Of a stretch of 64,000 nucleotides of DNA, positions 6,807 to 15,788 are shown one piece after another. The DNA lies in the NCBI RefSeq assembly GCF_014205875.1, contig NZ_JACHEN010000009.1, forward strand, positions 1-64,000, read 5' to 3'. Each line of letters opens with the position of its first letter. Positions within the stretch are counted from its first letter, which is position 1. Made by a program: the position numbers and the translations under genes. Origin of the DNA: Anaerosolibacter carboniphilus. Its GTDB lineage: Bacteria > Bacillota > Clostridia > Peptostreptococcales > Thermotaleaceae. The notes under the pieces are model-generated. The model ran no database searches. It was not told the DNA's origin and was given only the letters and a program-made list of their open reading frames with translations.

Positions 6807-7733
6807 ATGTCAAATAATGAACGTCTTTCCATTGGAAAACGTGCCTCTTGGATTGCCATCATAGGCAATGTTGCTCTAACATCCGTTAAGGCGTTTATTG
6901 GTTTCATAGCAGGTAGTACCGCAATGATCGCGGATTCATTCCATTCGGCATCCGACTTAGTAGGAAATATAATCGTTCTTCAAGGTTTGAAAATTTCTAA
7001 TCAACCTCCTGATGAAGAACATCACTATGGACATGGAAAAGCTGAATCGATTGTGGCGAAAATTATAGCTATACTATTATTTATTACCGCCTTTGGTATT
7101 GGCATATCTGCTGTCAAAACCATCAGAAATCCAAATCTTGAGGCACCAAGCTCCATTGCTATATGGCCTGCATTAGTATCTATTGTTTTTAAGGAATGGA
7201 TGTATCGCTATACAGTTCGAGTTGGCAAAAAGATTGATAGTCCTGCATTGATTGCAGATGCTTGGCATCAGCGAACAGATGCTTTTTCATCGGTGGCAGC
7301 ATTAATAGGAATTATTGGAGCCCTTTTAGGTTTTCCGATTCTAGATCCCTTGGCTGGTATCGTGGTAGCAGGAATGATTGCAAAAGCCGCTTTCTCTATT
7401 TATCGAGACGCTGTAAACGAACTAATGGATACTGCACCATCAAAAGAAGTAATCGAAGATATTCGTAAGATAACGATGGAGATTAATGGAATACATGACA
7501 TTCAAGATATTAAAGCTAGGAAATTAGGCAATCAGATTTTTGTTGACATGAAAATCTGCGTAGATCAATACATTTCAGTTGCTGAAGGCCATGATTTAGC
7601 AGGCAAAGCCAAACATTCTATATTAAGCAATGTAGAGAATACAAAAGATGTGTTCATTCATGTAAATCCTTGTCCATCCCATGAAAATTGTCACGAGAAA
7701 GATTCTGTCAGTACAAAAAGCAAGGAAGAATAG
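6807..7733 (+). CDS. Cation diffusion facilitator (CDF) metal exporter
   Basis: This is a six-helix membrane protein that exchanges divalent metal (Zn, Fe, Co, Mn or Cd) for protons. Metal-site motifs are visible in helix 2 (IADSFHSASD) and helix 5 (IADAWHQRTD), with HHYGHGKAE between them. The C-terminal cytoplasmic domain (about residues 205-290) is followed by a His/Cys tail, CPSHENCHEK, which may bind extra metal. I chose the ATG at 6807 because GAAGGGA lies nine bases before it; the in-frame ATG at 6798 overlaps that site. Substrate cannot be told from sequence. Confidence 0.9.
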   Translation: MSNNERLSIGKRASWIAIIGNVALTSVKAFIGFIAGSTAMIADSFHSASDLVGNIIVLQGLKISNQPPDEEHHYGHGKAESIVAKIIAILLFITAFGIGISAVKTIRNPNLEAPSSIAIWPALVSIVFKEWMYRYTVRVGKKIDSPALIADAWHQRTDAFSSVAALIGIIGALLGFPILDPLAGIVVAGMIAKAAFSIYRDAVNELMDTAPSKEVIEDIRKITMEINGIHDIQDIKARKLGNQIFVDMKICVDQYISVAEGHDLAGKAKHSILSNVENTKDVFIHVNPCPSHENCHEKDSVSTKSKEE

Positions 7734-7735
7734 TT

Positions 7736-8908
7736 TTAAATCTTTCCCTGCTTTTTGTATTTTTTTAGGCCAGGTAATATAATTTTGAATAGACTTCTTT
7801 TTTCAATATTTAGGAGCATCACATTGCCTATATCTTCAAAAATTTTATTCATTTGGTAGATTCCAAATCCAGTTTTTAAGAATCTATTGTTTTCGTCTAA
7901 CACCAGCAGCTTATCATATAACCAGCGATTTCTCCTGGATGGATTTCTATCCTTAAGAATTGTATACATATTTTGTCCCCTCGGCAAATTTCCAGGATTG
8001 CTGATTTCAATCTTATTATCACCAATAAATACCACAATATTTCTTGTCAAATCAAAATAATCTCGATGAAGAACAGCATTGGCAATTCCCTCGAATATCG
8101 CTTCTATAGGATAATCTTGATCTTTGAGTATCTCAGAAATATAGCCATAGCATCTATTGAGCATCTCCATAATGTCCCCGTGGATGGGTTGAGTGATCTG
8201 TTCGTGTCCTTCATAATGTACGATAGTGACAGAACAGTAGGGAAGATATATCTGCGGATTCTTACAAAATAGCAGCATACCACCCATGGTAGGATGAGTT
8301 TTCCCCGTCTCAGCATCGTGGTGAATAATTCCCACATTATGCCAAACACTTTTTTCCATATCTGTACTGGGATTCAAACTTATTTTTTTTAGATAGTTAT
8401 TAATCAACTCCCTATCTAATACTGTAGTATCTAAGTTGTATAGGGGAATTAATTCATTGCTGATTAATCCTATCTCTTGAAACATCCTGGCTATCTCATC
8501 CCTTCTAGCAAAATCTGTAGTAGAACCTCGTCGGATATAAAAAGTTCCTGTCTGTCTCATTTGATGAGGCCGCTGATAGCTTTTAAAAATAGTTATGACA
8601 CAGACACATTTGTTTTCTATTTCAATATGTTCTACCCTAAGATTAATGGGTGGGTCACATCGATAGCTAATAATTTGTTGAATCCTCTCCTCATGAAGTT
8701 CTATTGGATCTATGCCTACTATTTCTTTGCTTTTATCCTTAATGCCGATAATGATATGCCCCCTTCCACCTATGCTATTGGCAATAGCGATGATATCTTT
8801 CGCTAATTCCTTCTTCGCTGACTCGGTGTTTAACAATAAGGATTCTTTGAAATCCAGCTTGCTTCCTTCCTCCTGCTTTATTAGCATTTTTAATCTCTGG
8901 ACATCCAT
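7736..8908 (-). CDS. AlbA_2-domain ATP-binding regulator-like protein
   Basis: The N-terminal 130 residues are an AlbA_2 (Schlafen AlbA-like) domain with EGSKLDFKESL, IANSIGGRGHIIIGI and a RRGSTTDFA segment. The C-terminal half resembles the HATPase-like domain usual in these 'putative DNA-binding' proteins: EAIFEGIANAVLHRDYF, IEISNPGNLP and RNRWLYDKLLV. Members are often annotated as transcriptional regulators, but the biochemical role is largely unknown. The start is the ATG at 8908, nine bases after GGAGAGG; the ATG at 8926 has no ribosome site. It converges on the CDF gene with only two bases between stops. Confidence 0.8.
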   Translation of the reverse strand: MDVQRLKMLIKQEEGSKLDFKESLLLNTESAKKELAKDIIAIANSIGGRGHIIIGIKDKSKEIVGIDPIELHEERIQQIISYRCDPPINLRVEHIEIENKCVCVITIFKSYQRPHQMRQTGTFYIRRGSTTDFARRDEIARMFQEIGLISNELIPLYNLDTTVLDRELINNYLKKISLNPSTDMEKSVWHNVGIIHHDAETGKTHPTMGGMLLFCKNPQIYLPYCSVTIVHYEGHEQITQPIHGDIMEMLNRCYGYISEILKDQDYPIEAIFEGIANAVLHRDYFDLTRNIVVFIGDNKIEISNPGNLPRGQNMYTILKDRNPSRRNRWLYDKLLVLDENNRFLKTGFGIYQMNKIFEDIGNVMLLNIEKRSLFKIILPGLKKYKKQGKI

Positions 8909-9022
8909 ACAATCATTCCTCTCCATCGTGCTAGAAATTCAGTTTGCCATTCACATTTACTAAGACAAACACTCAATTATTCTCATTCTAAGTATTTTCA
9001 TAATTTCTACTGCCTTGTGCAA

Positions 9023-9064
9023 ATTATCAAAGTGTTTGATAATCCTATCAAAAAGTGGTAATAT
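9023..9064 (+). promoter_or_regulatory. LysR promoter with overlapping operator palindromes
   Basis: ATTATCAAA-GTG-TTTGATAAT (9023-9043) is a perfect inverted repeat. A second repeat, TTTGATA-ATCC-TATCAAA (9035-9052), shares its right arm, so three TTTGATA half-sites alternate. The probable promoter is TTGATA (9036-9041) and TAATAT (9059-9064) with 17-bp spacing, so the operators cover the -35 box. This fits autoregulation by the adjacent LysR protein. Confidence 0.7.
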
Positions 9065-9097
9065 TACTTTAGTATAAACAAAAGCTGGAGTGATATT

Positions 9098-10012
9098 ATG
9101 GATTTTAAGCAATTAGAAACCTTTGTGACCATTGCTAAATTGAAAAGCTTTTCAAAAGCCGCTGATTTTCTTTTTTTAACCCAACCTACAATCAGTAATC
9201 ATATGCAAAATTTAGAAAAGGAACTGGGTACTATTTTAATCAACCGTTCTAATAAAAGAATAACTTTGACAAATGCTGGGGAGATACTCTTTACCCATGC
9301 CATGGATATTTTGAATAAGAAAGAGCAGACTCTATTCTCTTTGGAACAATTTAAAGGAAAAATAGAAGGCACATTAGAAATCGCTTCAAGTAGTATCCCA
9401 GAACAATATATTCTACCTATTCTTCTTAATTCCTTTCATAAGTTCTATCCTGACGTTCGATTTAATGTCCTGCATTCTGATTCAGAACAGGTTGTAACCA
9501 GTATTTTGAACGGAGAAATTGATTTTGGTATCGTTGGTGCAAAGAATGATATCAAGCATTTAAATTACCTGGAGATCATGGAGGATACGATGCTGGTAAT
9601 CATGCCGTTTATGGACCATTATAAGTCCATGGATGAAATCACTATTGATGATTTATTCCGCGAAAAAATCATTCTGAGGGAAGAAGGTTCCGGTACACGA
9701 AAAATTTTCGAGCAAGTCCTTATGCAACATAACAAGACAATTGATGATCTTAATATTATTGCATATATAGAGAGCACTGAATCTATTAAACAGTGTATAC
9801 GAAGAGGTTTAGGAATTTCTATTCTTTCAGAGCTTGCGGTGATTGATGAAGTAAAATCTAACCTCTTGAAAGCAGTAAAAATTAAGGATATCGAAATAAA
9901 ACGTAATTTTTATTTCGTATTTCACAAATATAGGGCTCTGTCTCCTTTGGCAGAGGCTTTTAAAAACTTCGTCTTAGAAAACAAAAACCTTTTTCAAATT
10001 GAAAATATTTAA
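9098..10012 (+). CDS. LysR-family transcriptional regulator
   Basis: Residues 1-60 are a LysR winged helix-turn-helix (FSKAADFLFLTQPTISNHMQ) and residues 90-295 a type 2 periplasmic-binding-like effector domain (IDFGIVGAK, EEGSGTRK). The opening MDFKQLETFV and the LFLTQPTIS recognition helix resemble the clostridial LysR group annotated near selenium-metabolism genes and the CysL group; which effector it binds is not known. The gene stands alone, and the adjacent palindromes suggest autoregulation. Confidence 0.88.
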   Translation: MDFKQLETFVTIAKLKSFSKAADFLFLTQPTISNHMQNLEKELGTILINRSNKRITLTNAGEILFTHAMDILNKKEQTLFSLEQFKGKIEGTLEIASSSIPEQYILPILLNSFHKFYPDVRFNVLHSDSEQVVTSILNGEIDFGIVGAKNDIKHLNYLEIMEDTMLVIMPFMDHYKSMDEITIDDLFREKIILREEGSGTRKIFEQVLMQHNKTIDDLNIIAYIESTESIKQCIRRGLGISILSELAVIDEVKSNLLKAVKIKDIEIKRNFYFVFHKYRALSPLAEAFKNFVLENKNLFQIENI

Positions 10013-10137
10013 TGTTTGGGCAGCAATAGATTTCTCTATTAATATGCATATTCCTCACCGATAGAACTATTCTTGAGAATATCCTTTCATTTATTGTCAA
10101 GCTATTGATGTACTAGATATTCGTCTTTCTTTTCATA

Positions 10138-10162
10138 CAAAAATCGGGAGTATTCTCCCGAT
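10138..10162 (-). terminator. Terminator of the M18 aminopeptidase gene
   Basis: ATCGGGAG-TATT-CTCCCGAT (10143-10162) reads on the minus strand into TTTTTG, seven bases after the aminopeptidase stop codon. Confidence 0.8.
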
Positions 10163-10168
10163 CCCGAT

Positions 10169-11599
10169 TTATAATGCTTCCATGAAAGCTTTATAGGCTT
10201 TGTATGTCATATACACATCTACTTTACTCACAATTTCCATTGGCGCATGCATGCTTAATACAGGAACGCCACAATCCACGACCTCGGCACCATAGTTCGC
10301 CAATATATAGGCGATAGTACCACCGCCGCCTTGATCTACTTTACCTAATTCTCCGATCTGCCACACCACATGATTATCATTGAAAATTTTTCTAACTTCT
10401 GACAAAAACTCAGCATTGGCATCATTGGATCCAGACTTTCCTCTAGCTCCAGTATATTTGACCAAAACAACTCCTTTTCCCATAAAAGCAGCATTTCTTT
10501 TATCTAAAACATCGGGGAAATTTGGATCAAAACCTGCTCCAACATCTCCTGATAAAACCTTTGAATTAGCCATTGCCCTTCTAATCAATAATTCTATGTG
10601 ACCTTTTGCCTGTATGGATATCAATTCTGCAACAGCATTTTCAAAAAATCTTGATTCCATACTTGTATTTCCCATACTACCAACTTCTTCTTTATCTACA
10701 AATAGGGCAACCGCTGTCTTTTTCGGATCTTCTATTTCCAGGATTGCTTGCAGGGCTGTATAGGAACATACCCTATCATCATGTCCATAAGCTCCCACAA
10801 GGCTTCTATCTAAACCAACATCCTTAGCCCTACCAGAAGGTACAACCTCAATTTCAGCTGTGAGAAAATCGTCTTCATCAATGCCATATCTATCGTTAAT
10901 GATATTCATAATATGTACTTTTACTCTTTCTTTCTCAGAAAAGTCATCACATGGGATGTTACCAATCAACACATTAAGTCCTTCTCCTGTGATTCCTTCA
11001 CTTAGCTTTTTCTCAGCCTGGTCTTTTGCTAAATGGGGAAGTAGATCTGTAATAAAAAATACAGGGTCATTGTCATCTTCGCCTATAACAATATGTACTT
11101 TTTCCCCATTTTTTTTCAGTACTACCCCATGCAATGCTAAGGGAATCGTAGCCCACTGATATTTCTTGATTCCTCCATAATAGTGGGTTTTTAATAAGGC
11201 CAATCCTCCATCCTCATATAAAGGAAATGGTTTTAAATCTAACCTTGGTACATCTACATGGGCACCTACAATATTCATCCCTTTTTCTAAATCTTCTTTG
11301 CCAAGAACAAAAAGGGCTGCCGATTTCCCTTTATTATTTACATAAATTTTAGTGCCTGGACTTGCTTCAGCCTTTCCTAAAATAATATCTTCAATATTTA
11401 TAAATCCCTGTTGTTCCGCCATCCTTATAATTTCATCAATACATTCCCGTTCAGTCTTTCCTCTATCAAGGAAATTTTTATATTGGTCACATAACTGATA
11501 AACTCGAGTTCTATCTTCAACTGAAAGATTATCCCAAGCATTTTTAAATTCATATGTTACTTTTTTTTGTAGCACTTCTGTAGTAGATATTTCTTGCAA
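10169..11599 (-). CDS. apeA: M18-family metallo-aminopeptidase
   Basis: This cytosolic zinc aminopeptidase removes N-terminal residues from peptides. The M18 metal and catalytic motifs are all present: GAHVDVPR (His), GAYGHDDRV (bridging Asp), DKEEVGSMGNT (catalytic Glu and ligand), SGDVGAGFDP (Asp) and LSMHAPMEI (His). The length of 476 residues is typical of the family. I prefer the TTG start at 11599, because GGAGGG lies seven bases upstream; the ATG at 11617 precedes that site and has none of its own. Confidence 0.92.
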   Translation of the reverse strand: MQEISTTEVLQKKVTYEFKNAWDNLSVEDRTRVYQLCDQYKNFLDRGKTERECIDEIIRMAEQQGFINIEDIILGKAEASPGTKIYVNNKGKSAALFVLGKEDLEKGMNIVGAHVDVPRLDLKPFPLYEDGGLALLKTHYYGGIKKYQWATIPLALHGVVLKKNGEKVHIVIGEDDNDPVFFITDLLPHLAKDQAEKKLSEGITGEGLNVLIGNIPCDDFSEKERVKVHIMNIINDRYGIDEDDFLTAEIEVVPSGRAKDVGLDRSLVGAYGHDDRVCSYTALQAILEIEDPKKTAVALFVDKEEVGSMGNTSMESRFFENAVAELISIQAKGHIELLIRRAMANSKVLSGDVGAGFDPNFPDVLDKRNAAFMGKGVVLVKYTGARGKSGSNDANAEFLSEVRKIFNDNHVVWQIGELGKVDQGGGGTIAYILANYGAEVVDCGVPVLSMHAPMEIVSKVDVYMTYKAYKAFMEAL

Positions 11600-11686
11600 A
11601 TCAATTCCCTCCTCCATAAAGTAAAATTTATATATATAATATTAATATCATAACTATCCTTTCATGGATTGTCAATGTATACATGG

Positions 11687-12106
11687 TTATTCTTCTGTGA
11701 AATCATCTTCTTTATGATGATATTCTTCTCCAAATGGCTTATAATTATCTTTTATATATAAATTTTCTTCTCTTATATCCAAACTAATGTATTCTTCTTT
11801 ACATATTTCTGATTTTTTTATATCTTTTAGATATTCCTTTAGCTTATGTCTAAGTGTGTCAATTACCTCATCTATTAGCTGCCCCACATCGTCCGCACGG
11901 TTCACAGCATCATTCACATCATCTTTACTGGAAAAGGAGATATGATTAAACTCTTCTGCTGCATCCACTAATACTCTGTATGAGTTTGTCAATCCATTTA
12001 GAATATTTGATAACTCTTCTACTTCATTGGCAAGGCATTCCCTTTTTTTTCTGCATAGCTCTATATATTTTTTTGCATCTTTGCATGGTAATGATCCATT
12101 TGCCAT
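11687..12106 (-). CDS. Coiled-coil hypothetical protein
   Basis: The 139-residue protein is largely helical: a Cys/Lys-rich start (CKDAKKYIELCRKKRECLANE), heptad-like helices to about residue 100 and an acidic tail ending HHKEDDFTEE. GAGGTGAGAAG precedes the ATG. No family is recognised. It lies between apeA and degU on the same strand. Confidence 0.65.
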   Translation of the reverse strand: MANGSLPCKDAKKYIELCRKKRECLANEVEELSNILNGLTNSYRVLVDAAEEFNHISFSSKDDVNDAVNRADDVGQLIDEVIDTLRHKLKEYLKDIKKSEICKEEYISLDIREENLYIKDNYKPFGEEYHHKEDDFTEE

Positions 12107-12227
12107 CTTCTCACCTCATTCAAGGTTTATGATTAATGTATATTAAATATCCCTTAAAAATAAACCATGAAAATCGCATGTTTCAATCCTATTGATTTCT
12201 TTCAAAATAAAAAGATCTAGGATAGCC

Positions 12228-12887
12228 CTAAATCTTTTTTATATTATGCTTATATGCATAAATCGCTGCCTGGGTACGGTCATTTACATCAATTTTCTTA
12301 AAAATATTGGACACATGATTTTTTACTGTCTTTTCGCTAATAAATAATGTATCTGCAATTTCCTTATTGTTCTTTCCTTCGGCAATCAAACTCAATACCT
12401 CATATTCTCTTCTTGTTAATCTCTCTTTTTTGAACTCATCCTCATCCATCTTTCCTTTTTTATTAAATTCTTTTACAAGGGATGCCGCAAGGGAAGGATG
12501 AATATATGATTCACCACCATGAACATCACGAATTGCCTTTACTAGGCTGGCTGATTCAGCATCCTTTAATACATACCCTGATGCACCAATATTGATGGTT
12601 TCAAAAAGATACTCTTTGTCTTCATGAATTGTAAGCATAATTACTCTACTATCCAATCCCATATCCTTTAATCGTCTTAGGGCTTGAATTCCATTCATTT
12701 TGGGCATGTTAATATCCATAAGGATTACGTGAGGTTTCAATTGTTGGGATTTTTTGATTGCATCCTCCCCATCAATAGCAACATCAACGACTTCAATATC
12801 CTCTTCTAATTCTAAAATCTGTCTTAATCCTTGCCTCATTAGCGAATGATCATCTGCTATCAAAACCTTAATTTTTGTCTTATTCAT
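12228..12887 (-). CDS. degU: DegU-like response regulator (NarL/LuxR family)
   Basis: The receiver domain (residues 5-122) has the acidic pair D12-D13 and phospho-acceptor D58 ([11 protein letters not shown]). The C-terminal LuxR-type helix-turn-helix (about 150-215) reads [20 protein letters not shown] and [13 protein letters not shown]. The start is the ATG at 12885-12887 with AGGAGGAAAGCT; it lies inside the end of the kinase gene (8-nt overlap), so the pair is coupled. DegU controls exoenzymes, motility and multicellular behaviour in Bacillus; targets here are not visible. Confidence 0.88.
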   Translation of the reverse strand: MNKTKIKVLIADDHSLMRQGLRQILELEEDIEVVDVAIDGEDAIKKSQQLKPHVILMDINMPKMNGIQALRRLKDMGLDSRVIMLTIHEDKEYLFETINIGASGYVLKDAESASLVKAIRDVHGGESYIHPSLAASLVKEFNKKGKMDEDEFKKERLTRREYEVLSLIAEGKNNKEIADTLFISEKTVKNHVSNIFKKIDVNDRTQAAIYAYKHNIKKI

Positions 12888-14052
12888 AGCTTTCCTCCTC
12901 ATCTCCTACTGGAATTGAAATTTTAATGCGTGTGCCTGTACCTAAATTGCTATCTATCTCAATGCATCCTTTCAGCAATTCGACCCGTTCTCTCATGGCA
13001 AGTAAGCCAAATCCACTTTCTTCTTTGCAGGATTTCATTTTTGTCTCCACATTAAATCCAACCCCGTCATCCAAGATTAATATGTGGATCGTTTTATTTA
13101 TTATTTCTAGTTTAATGACCACCGCAGAGGCTTGCGCATGCTTCCTCACATTATTTAATGCTTCTTGTATGATGCGAAACAAAGATAATTGTACGGTTGA
13201 ATTTATGACCTCTTTCTTTGCAATCACAGAAAAGCTCACATTGATATGGGTTTCCTCTTCAAAATTTAAAATAAACCGCTGAATCGTTGGAACAAGTCCG
13301 AGGTCATCTAAAGACATGGGGCGTAAGTCATATATGATTTTTCTTACATCTTTTAAACACTCTCTTCCAATACTCTTTAACTGACTTAATTCAAACTTTG
13401 CTTTGTCCACATCTCTATCTATCAGCTTTTCACATATTTCTGCCTTAATTACCAGATTAGCCATTAGCTGAGCCGGTCCATCATGGATATCCCTTGCAAT
13501 TCGTTGCCGTTCCTCTTCCTGAGCTTTCAGAACCTTAATCCCCATAATCTGTCGTTGTTGTATATCTTCCAGGTGACCTACCACATCCAGTAAATTGCCG
13601 CTGAGGTACCCCATGACAACACCTACTTGAGATACGAGATTCTCTGCCTTTTTAACTACTTCATAGGAATTCTTTAATCTTTTTTCTAAATCAGTTCTTT
13701 GTCTAATGAGTTCTTTTTCTTCTTGTCTTTTTAGTGTGATTTTAATCTGAAGATCCTTAGCATTTTCATAGGCTGCCTTTATATCAGGTTCACTATATAA
13801 TGAAAAATTTTTACTTACACTGACCAGTTTTTTACGGCTATCCTTTTCCTTCAACTCTAGCTGATCCACTTCTTGGATAACAAGTACTGTTTTTCTTTTT
13901 ATTTCTTCTACCAATAATTCTATATTTTTGCATTCACTTCGTGCCCGCTCTGCAATTTCAAATATTTCGTTTTTCCCTCTTTCAATTGCATCAATTGTGC
14001 TCTTAACAATTTCATTAATCTTCTTAATATCCATTTGAAACCTATTATTCAT
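12880..14052 (-). CDS. degS: DegS-like cytoplasmic sensor histidine kinase
   Basis: The protein is soluble and has no membrane segment. Residues 1-170 form a long coiled-coil sensor (DegS domain). The HisKA_3 segment carries the phospho-accepting His in [20 protein letters not shown], and the C-terminal HATPase has [15 protein letters not shown] and [11 protein letters not shown]. The start ATG at 14052 aligns with the start of Bacillus DegS (MN...K...DI), whereas 14076 adds eight non-family residues. It forms a two-gene operon with degU. Confidence 0.9.
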   Translation of the reverse strand: MNNRFQMDIKKINEIVKSTIDAIERGKNEIFEIAERARSECKNIELLVEEIKRKTVLVIQEVDQLELKEKDSRKKLVSVSKNFSLYSEPDIKAAYENAKDLQIKITLKRQEEKELIRQRTDLEKRLKNSYEVVKKAENLVSQVGVVMGYLSGNLLDVVGHLEDIQQRQIMGIKVLKAQEEERQRIARDIHDGPAQLMANLVIKAEICEKLIDRDVDKAKFELSQLKSIGRECLKDVRKIIYDLRPMSLDDLGLVPTIQRFILNFEEETHINVSFSVIAKKEVINSTVQLSLFRIIQEALNNVRKHAQASAVVIKLEIINKTIHILILDDGVGFNVETKMKSCKEESGFGLLAMRERVELLKGCIEIDSNLGTGTRIKISIPVGDEEESYE

Positions 14053-14180
14053 ATCTGCACCCCATCTAAAATTCATATAAATGCTATTTCTTCATATCTT
14101 TCTCATAATCCTTCTCTAACCAAATGTCAAATTATGAAAATAGTACTTTATATCTATATGTCTTATGCTCTTTATAGGAA

Positions 14181-14203
14181 AAAAGACTGTACCCTGACAG
14201 TCT
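14181..14203 (-). terminator. Terminator of the secreted-protein gene
   Basis: AGACTGT / ACAGTCT stem (14184-14190, 14197-14203) reads on the minus strand into TTTTTTCC. The stem includes the stop codon of the gene at 14203-14685. Confidence 0.7.
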
Positions 14204-14685
14204 TATTGGCTTATGGTATAATCACTCAGTTTCCAAATAGCTTCCTCTTTCTTAAGCGTAATCACATAATTTATTTCCTGTTCATAATTAGAATCTAATC
14301 CTTGCATCCGCCATAAAATGGTGGCTTCCACTTTCAAACTGGTATTTCCATACTCGACACCATCTATATCAAGTACTTTCACGTCAATCACTTTTTCTAG
14401 ATCATGAGGGTATTCAATGGCATCGCGAAAAGATTCCAAATCAAAGGTAAATAGAGGTTCTGTTGTTATCCGTTGTAACTCTATCCCATAATCTTTAATG
14501 TCCTTTGGCGTTTCATAAAGACTGTTCCATAGGTTTGCTCTTTTTTGAAATAACTGCTGAATAATCTGTTTTTCATTTTGAAACTCATCAGAAATGACTT
14601 GATCAGTTTGTCCATTCGCAAAGATTGCGTGGACATGCAAACTTAGAATGATGATTGCTAAAAAAAACAGCAATACCTTTTTCAT
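14203..14685 (-). CDS. Secreted protein of unknown function
   Basis: There is a typical Sec signal peptide: KK, a hydrophobic run (VLLFFLAIIILSLHVHAIF) and a probable cleavage after ANG. The 135-residue mature part alternates helix and strand (LKVEATILWRMQG, EINYVITLKKEEAIWKLSDY). A strand-rich C-terminus ending in a WKL...Y motif resembles NTF2-like or DUF4829-type extracytoplasmic domains; this is only a fold guess. GGGGGATGGAAT precedes the ATG. Confidence 0.68.
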   Translation of the reverse strand: MKKVLLFFLAIIILSLHVHAIFANGQTDQVISDEFQNEKQIIQQLFQKRANLWNSLYETPKDIKDYGIELQRITTEPLFTFDLESFRDAIEYPHDLEKVIDVKVLDIDGVEYGNTSLKVEATILWRMQGLDSNYEQEINYVITLKKEEAIWKLSDYTISQ

Positions 14686-14860
14686 ATTCCATCCCCCTAT
14701 ATATTGTATCGTGTATTTGATTATACACTACGAATGGTATGAAATTTGGCTATTACTGTTGTCAAATACTATTTTCTCTCTACATAAACTTCTCTTATTT
14801 TGTTTTTTATTACAGGTTTGTCCTCATGGAGACGATTTATTCCATCTTCACCCATTTGCT

Positions 14861-15313
14861 TTATTGGATATTTTGAATTTTCTCTTTTTCATCCTCTGAC
14901 AACACTTCTTCTAAATTTAAAAGCAATACAATTCGATCCTTAAGCTTTCCTACGCCAGTTATGTATTTTTTATCTATACCAGCAACTAACTCTGGTGCGG
15001 GTTCAATATCCTCTTCGCTTAATCTAATTACCTGAGAAGCTTCATCCACCACAAACCCTACCTGTCTACTTTTGATATTAATCACAATAATTCTAGTATC
15101 TGAGTCAACGGATACTCCATCCAAATTGAATCTCTTCTTTAGATTAATAATCGGCGTGATATCACCTCTAAGATTAATGATGCCATCTACAAATTTAGGT
15201 GTATTAGGTACTTTAACACTTTGCTTATATTCACTAATTTCCTTCACATTCATGATATCGACACCATATTCTTCATTACCTAGCTTAAATATAACATACT
15301 GCCTCTCAGACAT
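14861..15313 (-). CDS. cheW: CheW chemotaxis coupling protein
   Basis: The single-domain CheW (150 residues) links chemoreceptors to the CheA kinase at receptor arrays. Family segments are visible: YVIFKLGNEEYGVDIMNVKEI, VPNTPKFVDGIINLRGDITP and GFVVDEASQVIRL. It is not in a che operon here; a chemoreceptor gene lies 40 kb away at 55.5 kb. AAGGAGGGACAAAT precedes the start. Confidence 0.92.
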   Translation of the reverse strand: MSERQYVIFKLGNEEYGVDIMNVKEISEYKQSVKVPNTPKFVDGIINLRGDITPIINLKKRFNLDGVSVDSDTRIIVINIKSRQVGFVVDEASQVIRLSEEDIEPAPELVAGIDKKYITGVGKLKDRIVLLLNLEEVLSEDEKEKIQNIQ

Positions 15314-15465
15314 ATTTGTCCCTCCTTCATTATATATGTATATCTTTGTAGTTTTTTGTCAAACTTTTATATATATATTCTAGATGTTAGATATTTTTCC
15401 TCTTCCTGTTACAAAAAAAGAAGAACAAATTTGTATTTATTCTCCTTTATTTTTTTCCTATATGT

Positions 15466-15636
15466 TTAATCAACAATTTCAATATTATCTAATTGCTTTC
15501 TAAAACTTTCACGGAAAGCAACCAAATACTCTTCTCTAAGTTGCTTTTGCTCTAATTTTTCCGCCTCTGTAAGACCTTCTGCTTTTGACTTTTTCGCTAA
15601 ATAATTAATTCTATCCAGTTTCTCCTGTCCAACCAT
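15466..15636 (-). CDS. ynzC: DUF896 family protein (YnzC-like)
   Basis: This 56-residue gene is below usual length cut-offs. It starts with ATG at 15634-15636 after AGAGGAGTGTAGGAA. The sequence has the DUF896 signature: an N-terminal RINYLAKKSKAEGLTEAEK and the second helix QLREEYLVAFRESFR. YnzC of Bacillus is a small helical-hairpin protein; its molecular role is unclear. Confidence 0.88.
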   Translation of the reverse strand: MVGQEKLDRINYLAKKSKAEGLTEAEKLEQKQLREEYLVAFRESFRKQLDNIEIVD

Positions 15637-15754
15637 TTCCTACACTCCTCTTTGTGATCTATTCTAGCTTTAAATTATATAAAAAAAATATCTATCCGTC
15701 AAATATTGCTAACGACATTTTTTGAGCTAAAGGGCTAGTCTGCTTTTCTCTCAT

Positions 15755-15787
15755 ACTAAAAAGACACACAGCGTGTGTCTTTTTAGT
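15755..15787 (-). terminator. hutH terminator
   Basis: A perfect 15-bp stem around a three-base AGC loop (core AAGACACAC / GTGTGTCTT) begins directly at the hutH stop and includes a run of five T on the minus strand. Confidence 0.8.
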
Positions 15788-15788
15788 A

